A stretch of DNA of 64,000 bases, taken from positions 1 to 64,000 of the forward strand of contig NZ_JAUXXE010000071.1 of NCBI RefSeq assembly GCF_030681155.1. The letters are read 5' to 3'. Position 1 is the first letter of the stretch. Every line of letters begins with the position of its first letter. This stretch comes from Phenylobacterium sp. (lineage in GTDB: Bacteria > Pseudomonadota > Alphaproteobacteria > Caulobacterales > Caulobacteraceae). Under the pieces are notes generated by a model that was not told the DNA's origin, did not search any database, and worked only from the letters and a program-made list of their open reading frames with translations. Made by a program: the position numbers and the translations under genes. This document shows, piece after piece, positions 55,283 through 62,825 of this stretch.

Positions 55283-55620
55283 CCCTTCGCGCGCGCCCTC
55301 CATAGGCCCGCTTCGCATTACAAATTTTCAATGCTGGGCCGGCCACCCGACCTTTTGGCAGGACCCCTGCCTCTTTATGTTTCAACGTTATACGAGCATG
55401 CTCAGCGATTGAGAATCTTTCGAAGTCTTGTGATGCGGCCTGAAAACGTCTGAAAGTGACCGCAAAACGCCGATCTGCGACGTCGCGCCACACGGTCAAG
55501 CCGTACTTGGTGGTCTAGACCCAGAGGGTATTCGTATCGCGGAACGAGTTCGTTGAACACGATCAACAAAACCCTTCGCTTGGACGCGCCGTTTCGAAGG
55601 GCTAAGAGGAACAGGTGGTC
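55283..55620. other. Intergenic region with several palindromes upstream of a small gene and TetR
   Basis: 338 bases without a supported gene. It contains a perfect palindrome GGTCTAGACC (55512-55521), GTTGA-N6-TCAAC (55552-55567) and CCCTTCG..CGAAGGG (55572-55601). Clustered palindromes before a TetR operon suggest an operator region. The promoter itself was not identified. Confidence 0.4.
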
Positions 55621-55836
55621 ATGATGACCTACGACACCGCTGTCCGACTCCCCCCGGGCGGCAGCCAATCCGAAGTTGAAGTGGGTCAGTTCGCCGCTGG
55701 TCTGCGCGCCGCTTCCCAGACCGGGGCGCGCGTCGCGCTGCGCCTCGTCGAGCTGTTCGAGAGAATTGTGGAAGAGTTTTGCGTAAAGTTCGAACAGCCA
55801 GCGACACCGGCCATGGCGAGGATCATCGCCCGATGA
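55621..55836 (+). CDS. Small protein coupled to a TetR regulator
   Basis: A 71-residue protein of unknown family: MMTYDTAVRLPPGGSQSEVE at the start, then a central helix ALRLVELFERIVEEFCVKF with one cysteine. It has no signal peptide or TM. It is probably real because its stop overlaps the TetR ATG by four bases (ATGA) and AGAGGA lies before the start. GTG 55615 is an alternative start. No function can be given. Confidence 0.55.
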   Translation: MMTYDTAVRLPPGGSQSEVEVGQFAAGLRAASQTGARVALRLVELFERIVEEFCVKFEQPATPAMARIIAR

Positions 55837-56486
55837 AACACGTCTCAGGCAATATTGAAGTCGCCGGCGAAGCCGAGGTCCGCGTCCCCACCCGTCGCGC
55901 CCTGGCCAAGCAACAAACCCGCGCCAAGGTGCTGTCGGCCGCGCGTCGCCTGTTCTCTGAGTCGGGCTACGAAGGCGCCACCATCCGCGACATCGCCGCC
56001 GAAGCGGGCATGTCGACCGGCGCGGTGTTCGCCAACTTCGCCGACAAGTCCGACCTGTTCCGCGAGATCATGGTCGCCGACATGGAGTCGCTGGTCGAAG
56101 CCATGCGTGACGGCGTCTCTCGCGGTCGCGGCGTCGACGACACTCTGCTGAAGCTCTTCATGGCTGGCTACGCCTTCTACAAGAGCCGCCTGCCGCTGGC
56201 CCGCGCGGCCTTCAGCATCTCCTGGCAGCCTGACCAAGGTGCGGAACTGCGCGACCTGCAGCCGGTGCAGATGATCCAAGATCTCTTCACCGAACAACTG
56301 ACCTTGGGCGTCGAACGCGGCGAGCTTTCCCAAGAAGCAGAAGCCAAGCTTCGCAGTCAGATGCTGTTCGACTGCTATCTGTCCAATTTCAACGAAGCGA
56401 TCTTCGGCGGCTGGAGCCTTGAAGCGCTTCAAGCCAAGGCGAAAGATCAGATTCGCGTGATCCTGGCCGGCGCTCGTCGCGGCTGA
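55833..56486 (+). CDS. TetR family transcriptional regulator
   Basis: A 217-residue regulator. The helix-turn-helix lies at ATIRDIAAEAGMSTGAVFANF, at about residues 48-68, after a basic arm RRALAKQQTRAKVL. The C-terminal ligand domain (FMAGYAFYKSRLPLARAAFS onward) has no named family match. Its ATG overlaps a small upstream gene by four bases. A second TetR gene follows 192 bases later, so the pair may share a ligand class or be a duplication. Confidence 0.88.
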   Translation: MKHVSGNIEVAGEAEVRVPTRRALAKQQTRAKVLSAARRLFSESGYEGATIRDIAAEAGMSTGAVFANFADKSDLFREIMVADMESLVEAMRDGVSRGRGVDDTLLKLFMAGYAFYKSRLPLARAAFSISWQPDQGAELRDLQPVQMIQDLFTEQLTLGVERGELSQEAEAKLRSQMLFDCYLSNFNEAIFGGWSLEALQAKAKDQIRVILAGARRG

Positions 56487-56523
56487 AAACTAGATTAGCT
56501 GAGGCCAGGGCGAGATTTGATCC

Positions 56524-56542
56524 AGCGAGATCAGATCTCGCT
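56524..56542. promoter_or_regulatory. Palindrome between two TetR genes
   Basis: AGCGAGAT-CAG-ATCTCGCT, perfect eight-base arms with a three-base spacer. A related half-site GGCGAGAT occurs just upstream at about 56510. No U-tract follows, so it is not a convincing terminator. It could be an operator for either TetR protein. Confidence 0.4.
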
Positions 56543-56678
56543 CTTGGTTTGCTCAGCAATTTCGGGCTTTTGCCCCGCGACGAACTGTCGCATCAATATC
56601 CACACTGCATTCCTGAGCCGGATTCGCCGTAACCAACAGGCGGGAGCGCACGCTTTTGATGTGGGCCGGGGAAAATAC

Positions 56679-57287
56679 TTGAGCGCACGAAAGTCTCAGA
56701 AAGAAGCGACGCGTCAGCGCGTTCTCGACGCCGCCAGGGAGCTGTTCGAGTCGGACGGCTACGAGGCGACGACCGTGCGTGAAATCGCCAAGCGCGCCTT
56801 GGTGTCCGTGGGCAGCGTCTTCACCACCTTCTCGTCCAAGGGCGACATACTCAGCCAGGTCATGGCCGACCGGCTGGACGCGCTCTACGCCGAGCTCGAC
56901 CGGGTCGTACCCCACCTGCGCGGCTCTACGCCCGACCGCCTGCGCTCGATCTTCGCGATCCACTACGCCTTCGAGACCCGCCGTACGCGGTTGTTCCTGG
57001 CCCATATCGCCGCGGCCTATAATTGGACGCTCAGCCCTACCAGCCGGCCCTATGGGCGCACGCCGCGCCTGAAGCAGGTCATCCGGGACTGCATCGCCGA
57101 AGGCGTGACCCGCGGCGACGTCGGCCCCAACATCAATCTCGACCTGGTGGTAGACGCCCTGCTGGCCTCCTACGCCTGGACCTACCGCCTGGCCGCCTGG
57201 GAGGACGCCGACGCCGAAACCATGAGCGCGGTGATGGACCGCCATATCGGCCTGCTGGCGGACGGATTCCGCCCGGCCCCAGCTTAA
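56679..57287 (+). CDS. TetR family transcriptional regulator
   Basis: A 202-residue regulator. The helix-turn-helix is TTVREIAKRALVSVGSVFTTF, preceded by KSQKEATRQRVLDAARELF. The C-terminal domain shows RRTRLFLAHIAAAYNW. A TTG start at 56679 is chosen because GGGGAA lies five bases before it and the residues upstream (cysteine- and arginine-rich) are unlike this family; GTG 56661 is an alternative. It is not closely similar in sequence to the neighbouring TetR beyond the DNA-binding part. Confidence 0.86.
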   Translation: MSARKSQKEATRQRVLDAARELFESDGYEATTVREIAKRALVSVGSVFTTFSSKGDILSQVMADRLDALYAELDRVVPHLRGSTPDRLRSIFAIHYAFETRRTRLFLAHIAAAYNWTLSPTSRPYGRTPRLKQVIRDCIAEGVTRGDVGPNINLDLVVDALLASYAWTYRLAAWEDADAETMSAVMDRHIGLLADGFRPAPA

Positions 57288-57328
57288 GCCGATAGGCCCG
57301 AGGCGGTGTTCCAGGCTAAACTAGCGGC

Positions 57329-57532
57329 ATGAACCTCTTCACCTACCTCATTCCGATCAGCCTGGCGGCGGTGACCCTTACGCTGTTCGTCGGCCTCTTC
57401 GCCCTGTTCCGAGGCGGCGATTTCGGGCGTTCCTATTCGAACAAGCTGATGCGGCTGCGCGTGCTGCTGCAGGCCGTCGCGATTCTCGTCCTGGTCGGCG
57501 CCGTCTGGTGGCGGCACAACGCCGGCGGCTGA
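57329..57532 (+). CDS. HIG1-like twin transmembrane protein
   Basis: A 67-residue inner-membrane protein with two TM helices (LIPISLAAVTLTLFVGLFALF and LRVLLQAVAILVLVGAVWW) joined by RGGDFGRSYSNKLMR. This is the HIG1/hypoxia-induced pattern, related to respiratory supercomplex factors in other alphaproteobacteria. It sits one base before the adenosyltransferase gene, an arrangement often seen in this class. A role in respiration is inferred. Confidence 0.8.
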   Translation: MNLFTYLIPISLAAVTLTLFVGLFALFRGGDFGRSYSNKLMRLRVLLQAVAILVLVGAVWWRHNAGG

Positions 57533-57533
57533 T

Positions 57534-58103
57534 GTGGTCACGCTGAATAAAATCTACACCCGGACCGGCGACGCCGGCGCCACCCGTCTGGCCAGCGGCG
57601 AGCAGGTCTCCAAATCGTCGCTCCGGGTCGAGACCTACGGCGCGGTGGACGAGGCCAACGCCTGCGTCGGCATGGCGCGGTTGCACACCGCCGCCGACCC
57701 TGAGTTCGACGCCATGCTGGCGCGCATTCAGAACGAGCTGTTCGACCTGGGCGCAGACCTGGCGACCCCGCCGCTGAAGGACGAAACCCACACCCTGCGC
57801 ATGGTCGATAGCCAGATCGAGCGGCTGGAGCGCGAGATCGACACGATGAACGCGCAACTGCCGCCGCTCACCTCGTTCATCCTGCCGGGCGGCACCGCCG
57901 CGGCCGCCAACCTGCACCTGGCGCGGACCGTCTCGCGACGCGCCGAGCGCGCCGCCGTCGCCCTGGCGGAGTCCGGGCAGCAGGTCAGCCCAGCCGCCAT
58001 GAAGTATTTGAACAGGCTATCGGATTTCCTGTTCGTGGCCGCGCGTCACGCCAACGATCAGGGCCGCGCCGAGGTGTTCTGGAAGTCCGGCGCGACCCGC
58101 TAG
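57534..58103 (+). CDS. Cob(I)yrinic acid a,c-diamide adenosyltransferase, PduO type
   Basis: A 189-residue enzyme that makes adenosylcobalamin from cob(I)alamin and ATP. It starts at GTG one base after the HIG1 gene stop. The N-terminal ATP-binding motif is YTRTGDAGATRLASGE, and VDEANACVGMA, FILPGG and RRAERAA are also typical of ATR (MMAB/PduO). It supports adenosylcobalamin-dependent mutases such as methylmalonyl- or ethylmalonyl-CoA mutase. It overlaps the convergent gene by four bases. Confidence 0.93.
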   Translation: MVTLNKIYTRTGDAGATRLASGEQVSKSSLRVETYGAVDEANACVGMARLHTAADPEFDAMLARIQNELFDLGADLATPPLKDETHTLRMVDSQIERLEREIDTMNAQLPPLTSFILPGGTAAAANLHLARTVSRRAERAAVALAESGQQVSPAAMKYLNRLSDFLFVAARHANDQGRAEVFWKSGATR

Positions 58104-58414
58104 TTCTTGGCGGCGGGCGCGGCCTCGGCCGCCTTGGCGGCCGGACGAGCTTCGGTATCGCCAGCGGCGCGCGCCTTGGCGGCGTCGGCCTTCGCCGCGT
58201 TGCGGGTCTCGTCGTTCTTGATGACCCGGCCGGTGATGTCGGAGATCAGCACCGGGCTCGCGCAGGTCCGGCTGCGCCAGTCCCACCAGTCACCCGCAGC
58301 TTCGCACTTCTGGCCCGGCCAGACCCAGCCGATGTGATAGGCGAAAGCGCCTGCGCTCAGGATGGCGAAAGCGGCGAGGAAGATCAGCTTAAGCCGGTCG
58401 ATCGTACGGTTCAT
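58100..58414 (-). CDS. Small single-TM hypothetical protein
   Basis: A 104-residue protein with an N-terminal TM segment (LKLIFLAAFAILSAGAFAYHI) and two cysteines nearby (QKCEAAGDWWDWRSRTCAS), so it is probably anchored with its soluble part outside the cytoplasm. The C-terminal 40 residues are Ala/Lys/Arg-rich. No family is recognised. It is convergent with the adenosyltransferase gene. Confidence 0.65.
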   Translation of the reverse strand: MNRTIDRLKLIFLAAFAILSAGAFAYHIGWVWPGQKCEAAGDWWDWRSRTCASPVLISDITGRVIKNDETRNAAKADAAKARAAGDTEARPAAKAAEAAPAAKN

Positions 58415-58572
58415 GGCGTCGTTCTATTCATCGATTAAGGCGGCTGCTAGCGATGCGATCCGCCGAAATTGGGGCGAAGTGTGACCCGCCACCGACTTGC
58501 AAAGCGCGTCGGAAGCGTTATGCCGCATCCGACCGATTTTTTCGCAATGCAAATTTGAGGCGCTAGCAACCC

Positions 58573-59319
58573 ATGAAGGTGTTGGTCCCGGTCAAACGGG
58601 TGATCGATTCAAACGTCAAGGCTAGGGTGAAGTCCGACCAATCGGGCGTCGACCTCGCCAACGTCAAAATGTCCATTAATCCCTTCTGCGAAATCGCAGT
58701 CGAAGAGGCTGTTCGCCTCAAGGAAAAGGGCGTCGCCACGGAAGTGGTCGTCGTCTCGATTGGACCGGCACAGGCTCAAGAAACCCTGCGTCAAGCTCTG
58801 GCCATGGGCGCCGACCGTGGCGTCCTGATCCAGTCGGACCAGGATCTGGAGCCGCTGGAAGTCGCCAAGGTGCTCAAGGCGGTCATCGCCGAAGAAGCCC
58901 CCGGCGTCGTCATCATGGGCAAGCAAGCCATCGATGGCGACAACAACGCCACCGGCCAAATGCTGGCGGCCCTGCTCGACTGGCCCCAGGCGACCTTCGC
59001 CTCGGCCATCGAACTGTCGGCCGACAAGGCCAAGGTGACTCGCGAAGTCGACGGCGGTCTGCAGACCATCGAAGCGACCCTGCCGGCGATCATCACCGCC
59101 GACCTGCGCCTCAATGAGCCGCGCTACGCTTCGCTGCCGAACATCATGAAGGCGAAGAAGAAGCCGCTGGACGTCAAGGAAGTCGCCACGCTGGGCGTCG
59201 ACCTGAAGCCGCACCTGAAGGTCCTGAAGGTCGCTGAGCCCGCCAAGCGCTCGGCCGGGATCAAGGTCGAAACTGCTGGCGACCTGGTCGCTAACCTGAA
59301 GACCGCGGGGGTGCTCTAA
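58573..59319 (+). CDS. etfB: Electron transfer flavoprotein beta subunit
   Basis: A 248-residue subunit that binds AMP and works with EtfA to carry electrons from acyl-CoA dehydrogenases to the quinone pool. The start [20 protein letters not shown], the [16 protein letters not shown] segment and [20 protein letters not shown] are diagnostic. Its stop overlaps the etfA start by one base (TAATG). Two acyl-CoA dehydrogenases and a hydroxybutyryl-CoA dehydrogenase are encoded in the same window. Confidence 0.97.
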   Translation: MKVLVPVKRVIDSNVKARVKSDQSGVDLANVKMSINPFCEIAVEEAVRLKEKGVATEVVVVSIGPAQAQETLRQALAMGADRGVLIQSDQDLEPLEVAKVLKAVIAEEAPGVVIMGKQAIDGDNNATGQMLAALLDWPQATFASAIELSADKAKVTREVDGGLQTIEATLPAIITADLRLNEPRYASLPNIMKAKKKPLDVKEVATLGVDLKPHLKVLKVAEPAKRSAGIKVETAGDLVANLKTAGVL

Positions 59320-60263
59320 TGGCTGTTCTCGTCATCGCCGATCACGACAACGCGTCGCTGAAGGACTCCACCAACAAGACCGTCACCGCCGCGCTGGTCC
59401 TCTCGGGCGACGTGGACGTGCTGGTCGCTGGTAAGGACGCCAAGGCAGCGGCCGACGCCGCCGCCAAGATCGCCGGCGTCCGCAAGGTGCTGCTGGCCGA
59501 AAGCGACGAGCTGGGCCAAGGCCTGGCCGAAGCTGTCGAAGCCACGGTCCTGCCGCTGATGGGGGGCTACGACGCCGTCCTGACCCCGGCCACCTCGCAA
59601 GGCAAGAACTTCAGCCCCCGCATCGCGGCCAAGCTGGACGTCGCGCAGATCTCGGAAATCGTCGAAGTCGTCAGCAACGACACCTTCGTGCGCCCGATCT
59701 ACGCCGGCAACGCGCTGGAAACCGTCCAGTCGTCCGACGCCAAGAAGGTGATCACCGTCCGCGCCACCGCCTTCAAGGCGGCTGGTGAAGGCGGCTCGGC
59801 CTCGGTCGAGAACGTCGCCGCCGGCGCCGCTTCGGCCAAGATCAAGTTCGTCGATCAACAACTGGTCAAGTCGGCTCGTCCCGAGCTGGCCGGCGCCAAG
59901 ATCGTCGTCTCCGGCGGCCGCGCCATGGGCTCGGCTGAAGAGTTCTCCAAGGTCATCGAACCGCTCGCCGACAAGCTCGGCGCGGCGGTCGGCGCCAGCC
60001 GCGCGGCGGTCGATGCGGGCTACGCCCCCAACGATTACCAAGTCGGCCAGACCGGCAAGGTCGTGGCTCCCGAGCTCTACGTGGCCATCGGCATCTCCGG
60101 CGCGATCCAGCATCTCGCCGGCATGAAGGACTCCAAGGTGATCGTTGCGATCAACAAGGACGCCGACGCGCCGATCTTCCAAGTGGCCGATTTCGGTCTG
60201 GTGGCGGACTACAAGACCGCCGTGCCGGAACTGATGGACGCCCTGACCGCGGCCGGAAAATAG
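59319..60263 (+). CDS. etfA: Electron transfer flavoprotein alpha subunit
   Basis: A 314-residue FAD-binding subunit. The C-terminal FAD motifs are [47 protein letters not shown] and [10 protein letters not shown]. It is coupled to etfB and followed by a strong terminator at 60300. Together they form the soluble ETF dimer of fatty-acid and branched-chain oxidation. Confidence 0.97.
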   Translation: MAVLVIADHDNASLKDSTNKTVTAALVLSGDVDVLVAGKDAKAAADAAAKIAGVRKVLLAESDELGQGLAEAVEATVLPLMGGYDAVLTPATSQGKNFSPRIAAKLDVAQISEIVEVVSNDTFVRPIYAGNALETVQSSDAKKVITVRATAFKAAGEGGSASVENVAAGAASAKIKFVDQQLVKSARPELAGAKIVVSGGRAMGSAEEFSKVIEPLADKLGAAVGASRAAVDAGYAPNDYQVGQTGKVVAPELYVAIGISGAIQHLAGMKDSKVIVAINKDADAPIFQVADFGLVADYKTAVPELMDALTAAGK

Positions 60264-60299
60264 CCGACAGCGCTCAACTACATTTTTGAAATGCGATCA

Positions 60300-60330
60300 G
60301 GGGCGGCTCCGCAAGGAACCGCCCCTTTTT
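60300..60330 (+). terminator. Intrinsic terminator of etfBA
   Basis: GGGGCGGCTCC (60300-60310), loop GCAA, GGAACCGCCCC (60315-60325) and TTTTT. The eleven-base stem has one mismatch. Confidence 0.85.
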
Positions 60331-60351
60331 CGCGCCTGCGCTGGTGTGGGG

Positions 60352-60717
60352 TCAGCGCTTTGCGATGGCAGATGTCGTCGCCGGCTGGCCGAGGGTGAGC
60401 ATGACCTCGCGCCCGACAAGCTCCGGCGGCGCCTTGGTGGTGCGGACATTGCGCAACGCCGCAGCGACCTGGTCGTCGAGTTCGGCCGAACCGCTGGCGC
60501 CGACCACCTGGGCGCCGTTGAGGCGGTCAAGACCGACCCGAGCGCGCACGGTCACGGTCCGGCCGCCAAGGTCCACGCCACGGTCGGCCAGACGTTCATT
60601 GGCGTCGCCGGCCGCGGTCGCGACATATCGTTCGACATTGGCCGGCGCGGCCTGAGCAAGGAGAGGCGCGGCGGACAGCAGGCCAGCCACGCTCAGCAGG
60701 AGAAGCTGGGCTTTCAT
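60352..60717 (-). CDS. Secreted TonB-C-like small protein
   Basis: A 121-residue protein with a signal peptide (MKAQLLLLSVAGLLSAAPLLAQA). The mature part follows the TonB C-terminal pattern: GRTVTVRARVGLDRLNGAQV, then SGSAELDDQVAAALRN and a closing GREVMLTLG strand. There is no TM anchor or proline region. It is the second such short protein in this window (the first is at 10080-10388), though the two differ in cysteine content. Function unknown. Confidence 0.65.
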   Translation of the reverse strand: MKAQLLLLSVAGLLSAAPLLAQAAPANVERYVATAAGDANERLADRGVDLGGRTVTVRARVGLDRLNGAQVVGASGSAELDDQVAAALRNVRTTKAPPELVGREVMLTLGQPATTSAIAKR

Positions 60718-60812
60718 GAGGTCGTTCCTGGTAAACGAGGAGGGGAGCGGCGCCGCCCCATCGATATCGGCCTGATCGCCCCCTGTTACGAACGATGGTT
60801 ATTGCCCAGGGC

Positions 60813-60829
60813 TGTTAGCGAGACTAACA
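60813..60829. promoter_or_regulatory. Inverted repeat at the LysR start, possible autoregulatory site
   Basis: TGTTAG-CGAGA-CTAACA, perfect six-base arms with a five-base gap, ending seven bases before the LysR ATG. The spacing resembles T-N11-A LysR boxes, but the position so close to the start would make it a leader or overlapping operator. Confidence 0.4.
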
Positions 60830-60836
60830 ACCCGAC

Positions 60837-61715
60837 ATGGCTCGCCTACCGCCGTTCTTCGCACTTCGCGCTCTCGCCATCGCTGCGCGCCTGCGCAGCT
60901 ATAGCCGCGCGGCTGAAGAACTGTCGGTCACCCACGGCGCGGTCAGCCAGCAGATCCGGCGGCTGGAGGAAGACCTCGGCGCGCGGCTGTTCGCCCGCAA
61001 AGGCAACGCTATGATCCCGACGCCCGAGGCCGACCGGCTGGCAGGGGAAATCGAACGGGCGATGCACATCCTGCAGAATGCAGTCGAAGCATTTTCCCAG
61101 GCCGCCGAGCGTGACCCGCTGGTCGTCAGCCTTGATCCGCAGTTCGCCGCCCGCTGGTTGCCCACTCGCCTGCCGCGGCTGACCGCCGATCCGTCCGGGG
61201 CGAATGTCGATCTCGTGGTGGAATCCCGGCTGGCGAATTTCGTCACCGACGGGGTCGATATGGGGATTCGCTACGGGCCAGGCCCCGGACAGGACGTCGA
61301 AAGCGTCCTGCTGCTGCGGGAACAACTCTTCCCGGTCGCAAGCCCGGCCTTGGCGGCGAGGCATGATTTCCGGACCCCAGCCGACTTGCTCAAGGCGCCG
61401 CTGCTACGCCACCGCCACCGCGCCTGGAACCTCTGGTTCTCGGCCTATGGCCTGACCGATCCAGGCGACGGCCTGGAGTTTGAAGACTCCATCCTTGTGG
61501 TGGAATCCGCCGCTCACGGCATGGGGGTGGCCCTTGCCCGCAGCGGGTTGGTCGAACAGGATTTGGCCACCGGACGTTTGGTCCGACTGCTGCCGCACGC
61601 GGTTGAGAACGACCACGCCTTCTTCATCGCGTGGCGCTCGGATAACCCGAAACTTCGGCGCATACACGCCCTGCGCGACTGGTTGCGGGCTGAGGTCGAA
61701 GCCTCAGCTTCCTAA
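60837..61715 (+). CDS. LysR family transcriptional regulator (GcvA-like)
   Basis: A 292-residue regulator. The N-terminal winged helix is YSRAAEELSVTHGAVSQQIRRLEEDLGARLF at about residues 22-52, and the effector domain follows (DPLVVSLDPQFAARWLPTRL). The SVTHGAVSQQI recognition helix is typical of the GcvA/AmpR group. It is divergent from the TonB-C-like gene and followed by the hydroxybutyryl-CoA dehydrogenase gene, either of which could be its target. Confidence 0.9.
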   Translation: MARLPPFFALRALAIAARLRSYSRAAEELSVTHGAVSQQIRRLEEDLGARLFARKGNAMIPTPEADRLAGEIERAMHILQNAVEAFSQAAERDPLVVSLDPQFAARWLPTRLPRLTADPSGANVDLVVESRLANFVTDGVDMGIRYGPGPGQDVESVLLLREQLFPVASPALAARHDFRTPADLLKAPLLRHRHRAWNLWFSAYGLTDPGDGLEFEDSILVVESAAHGMGVALARSGLVEQDLATGRLVRLLPHAVENDHAFFIAWRSDNPKLRRIHALRDWLRAEVEASAS

Positions 61716-61848
61716 GGCTATTTTCACCGCCGCAGTTACGCTGCGACGCAGCAAAAACCTTGGCGACAGCGCCGCTCCCCATGTTAGAAACCCGTCACAA
61801 GCGGCTGCGGCTGAGACCGTATCCGTGTCATTCGAGGCAGTTTTCGGC

Positions 61849-62727
61849 ATGGTTCAGATCAAGTCGGTCGGCGTCATCGGCGCGGGCCAAATGGGATCGG
61901 GCATAGCGCATGTTTGCGCACTCGCGGGCTACGACGTGCTGCTGCACGATGTCAGCGAAGACAAGATCGCATCGGGCCTGTCGCTGATCGAGCGCAATCT
62001 CAGCCGGCAGGTCGTGCGCGGCATCATCGACCAGGCCGCCATGGACGGCGCCATCGCCCGCATCAAGGGCGCCCCCGAGCTCCAGGCCATCGGCGCGACC
62101 GACATGGCCATTGAGGCGGCGACCGAAAATGAAGAGGTCAAGAAGGCCATCTTCAAGGCGCTGACCCCGCACCTCGGCCCGGACACCATCCTGGCCTCGA
62201 ACACCTCCTCGATTTCGATCACCCGCCTGGGCGCGGCGTCCGACCGTCCCGAGCGCTTCATCGGCCTGCACTTCATGAATCCAGTGCCGCTGATGAAGCT
62301 CGTGGAAATCATCCGCGGCATAGCGACCGACGCGCCGACCTACGAGACCGCCGTCAACTTCGCCAAGTCGCTGGGCAAGACCACCGCCAACGCCGAGGAT
62401 TTCCCCGCCTTCATCGTCAACCGCATACTGGTTCCGTTGATCAACGAGGCGATCTACACCCTGTACGAAGGGGTGGGCACGGTGGACGCCATCGACACCG
62501 CCCTGAAGCTGGGCGCCAATCATCCGATGGGTCCGCTGGAACTCGGCGACTTCATCGGGCTCGACACAGTGCTGTCGATCATGAACGTGCTCTACGAAGG
62601 CCTCGCAGATTCGAAGTACCGTCCCTGCCCGCTGCTGGTGAAGTACGTCGAGGCCGGTTGGCTGGGCCGCAAGGCCGGCCGCGGCTTCTACGACTATCGC
62701 GGCGAGACGCCGGTTCCGACGCGATAG
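61849..62727 (+). CDS. 3-hydroxybutyryl-CoA dehydrogenase
   Basis: A 292-residue NAD(P)-dependent enzyme. The Rossmann motif is GVIGAGQMGSGIAHVCALAG, followed by LHFMNPVPLMKLVEII with the catalytic His, and HPMGPLELGDFIGLD in the C-terminal helical domain. It oxidises or forms 3-hydroxyacyl-CoA, serving butyrate metabolism, beta-oxidation or storage polymers. The ATG at 61849 is preferred over an in-frame GTG at 61825. It shares the window with etfBA and acyl-CoA dehydrogenases. Confidence 0.93.
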   Translation: MVQIKSVGVIGAGQMGSGIAHVCALAGYDVLLHDVSEDKIASGLSLIERNLSRQVVRGIIDQAAMDGAIARIKGAPELQAIGATDMAIEAATENEEVKKAIFKALTPHLGPDTILASNTSSISITRLGAASDRPERFIGLHFMNPVPLMKLVEIIRGIATDAPTYETAVNFAKSLGKTTANAEDFPAFIVNRILVPLINEAIYTLYEGVGTVDAIDTALKLGANHPMGPLELGDFIGLDTVLSIMNVLYEGLADSKYRPCPLLVKYVEAGWLGRKAGRGFYDYRGETPVPTR

Positions 62728-62825
62728 AGGCGCCTTGGCGCCCAGGTTGGGCGCAAAGCCGTTAATCCATTCGACTTGTCCAGCTTCGCCGTCCGATACT
62801 CCGGGTGATTCGGACACGCGGGCTC

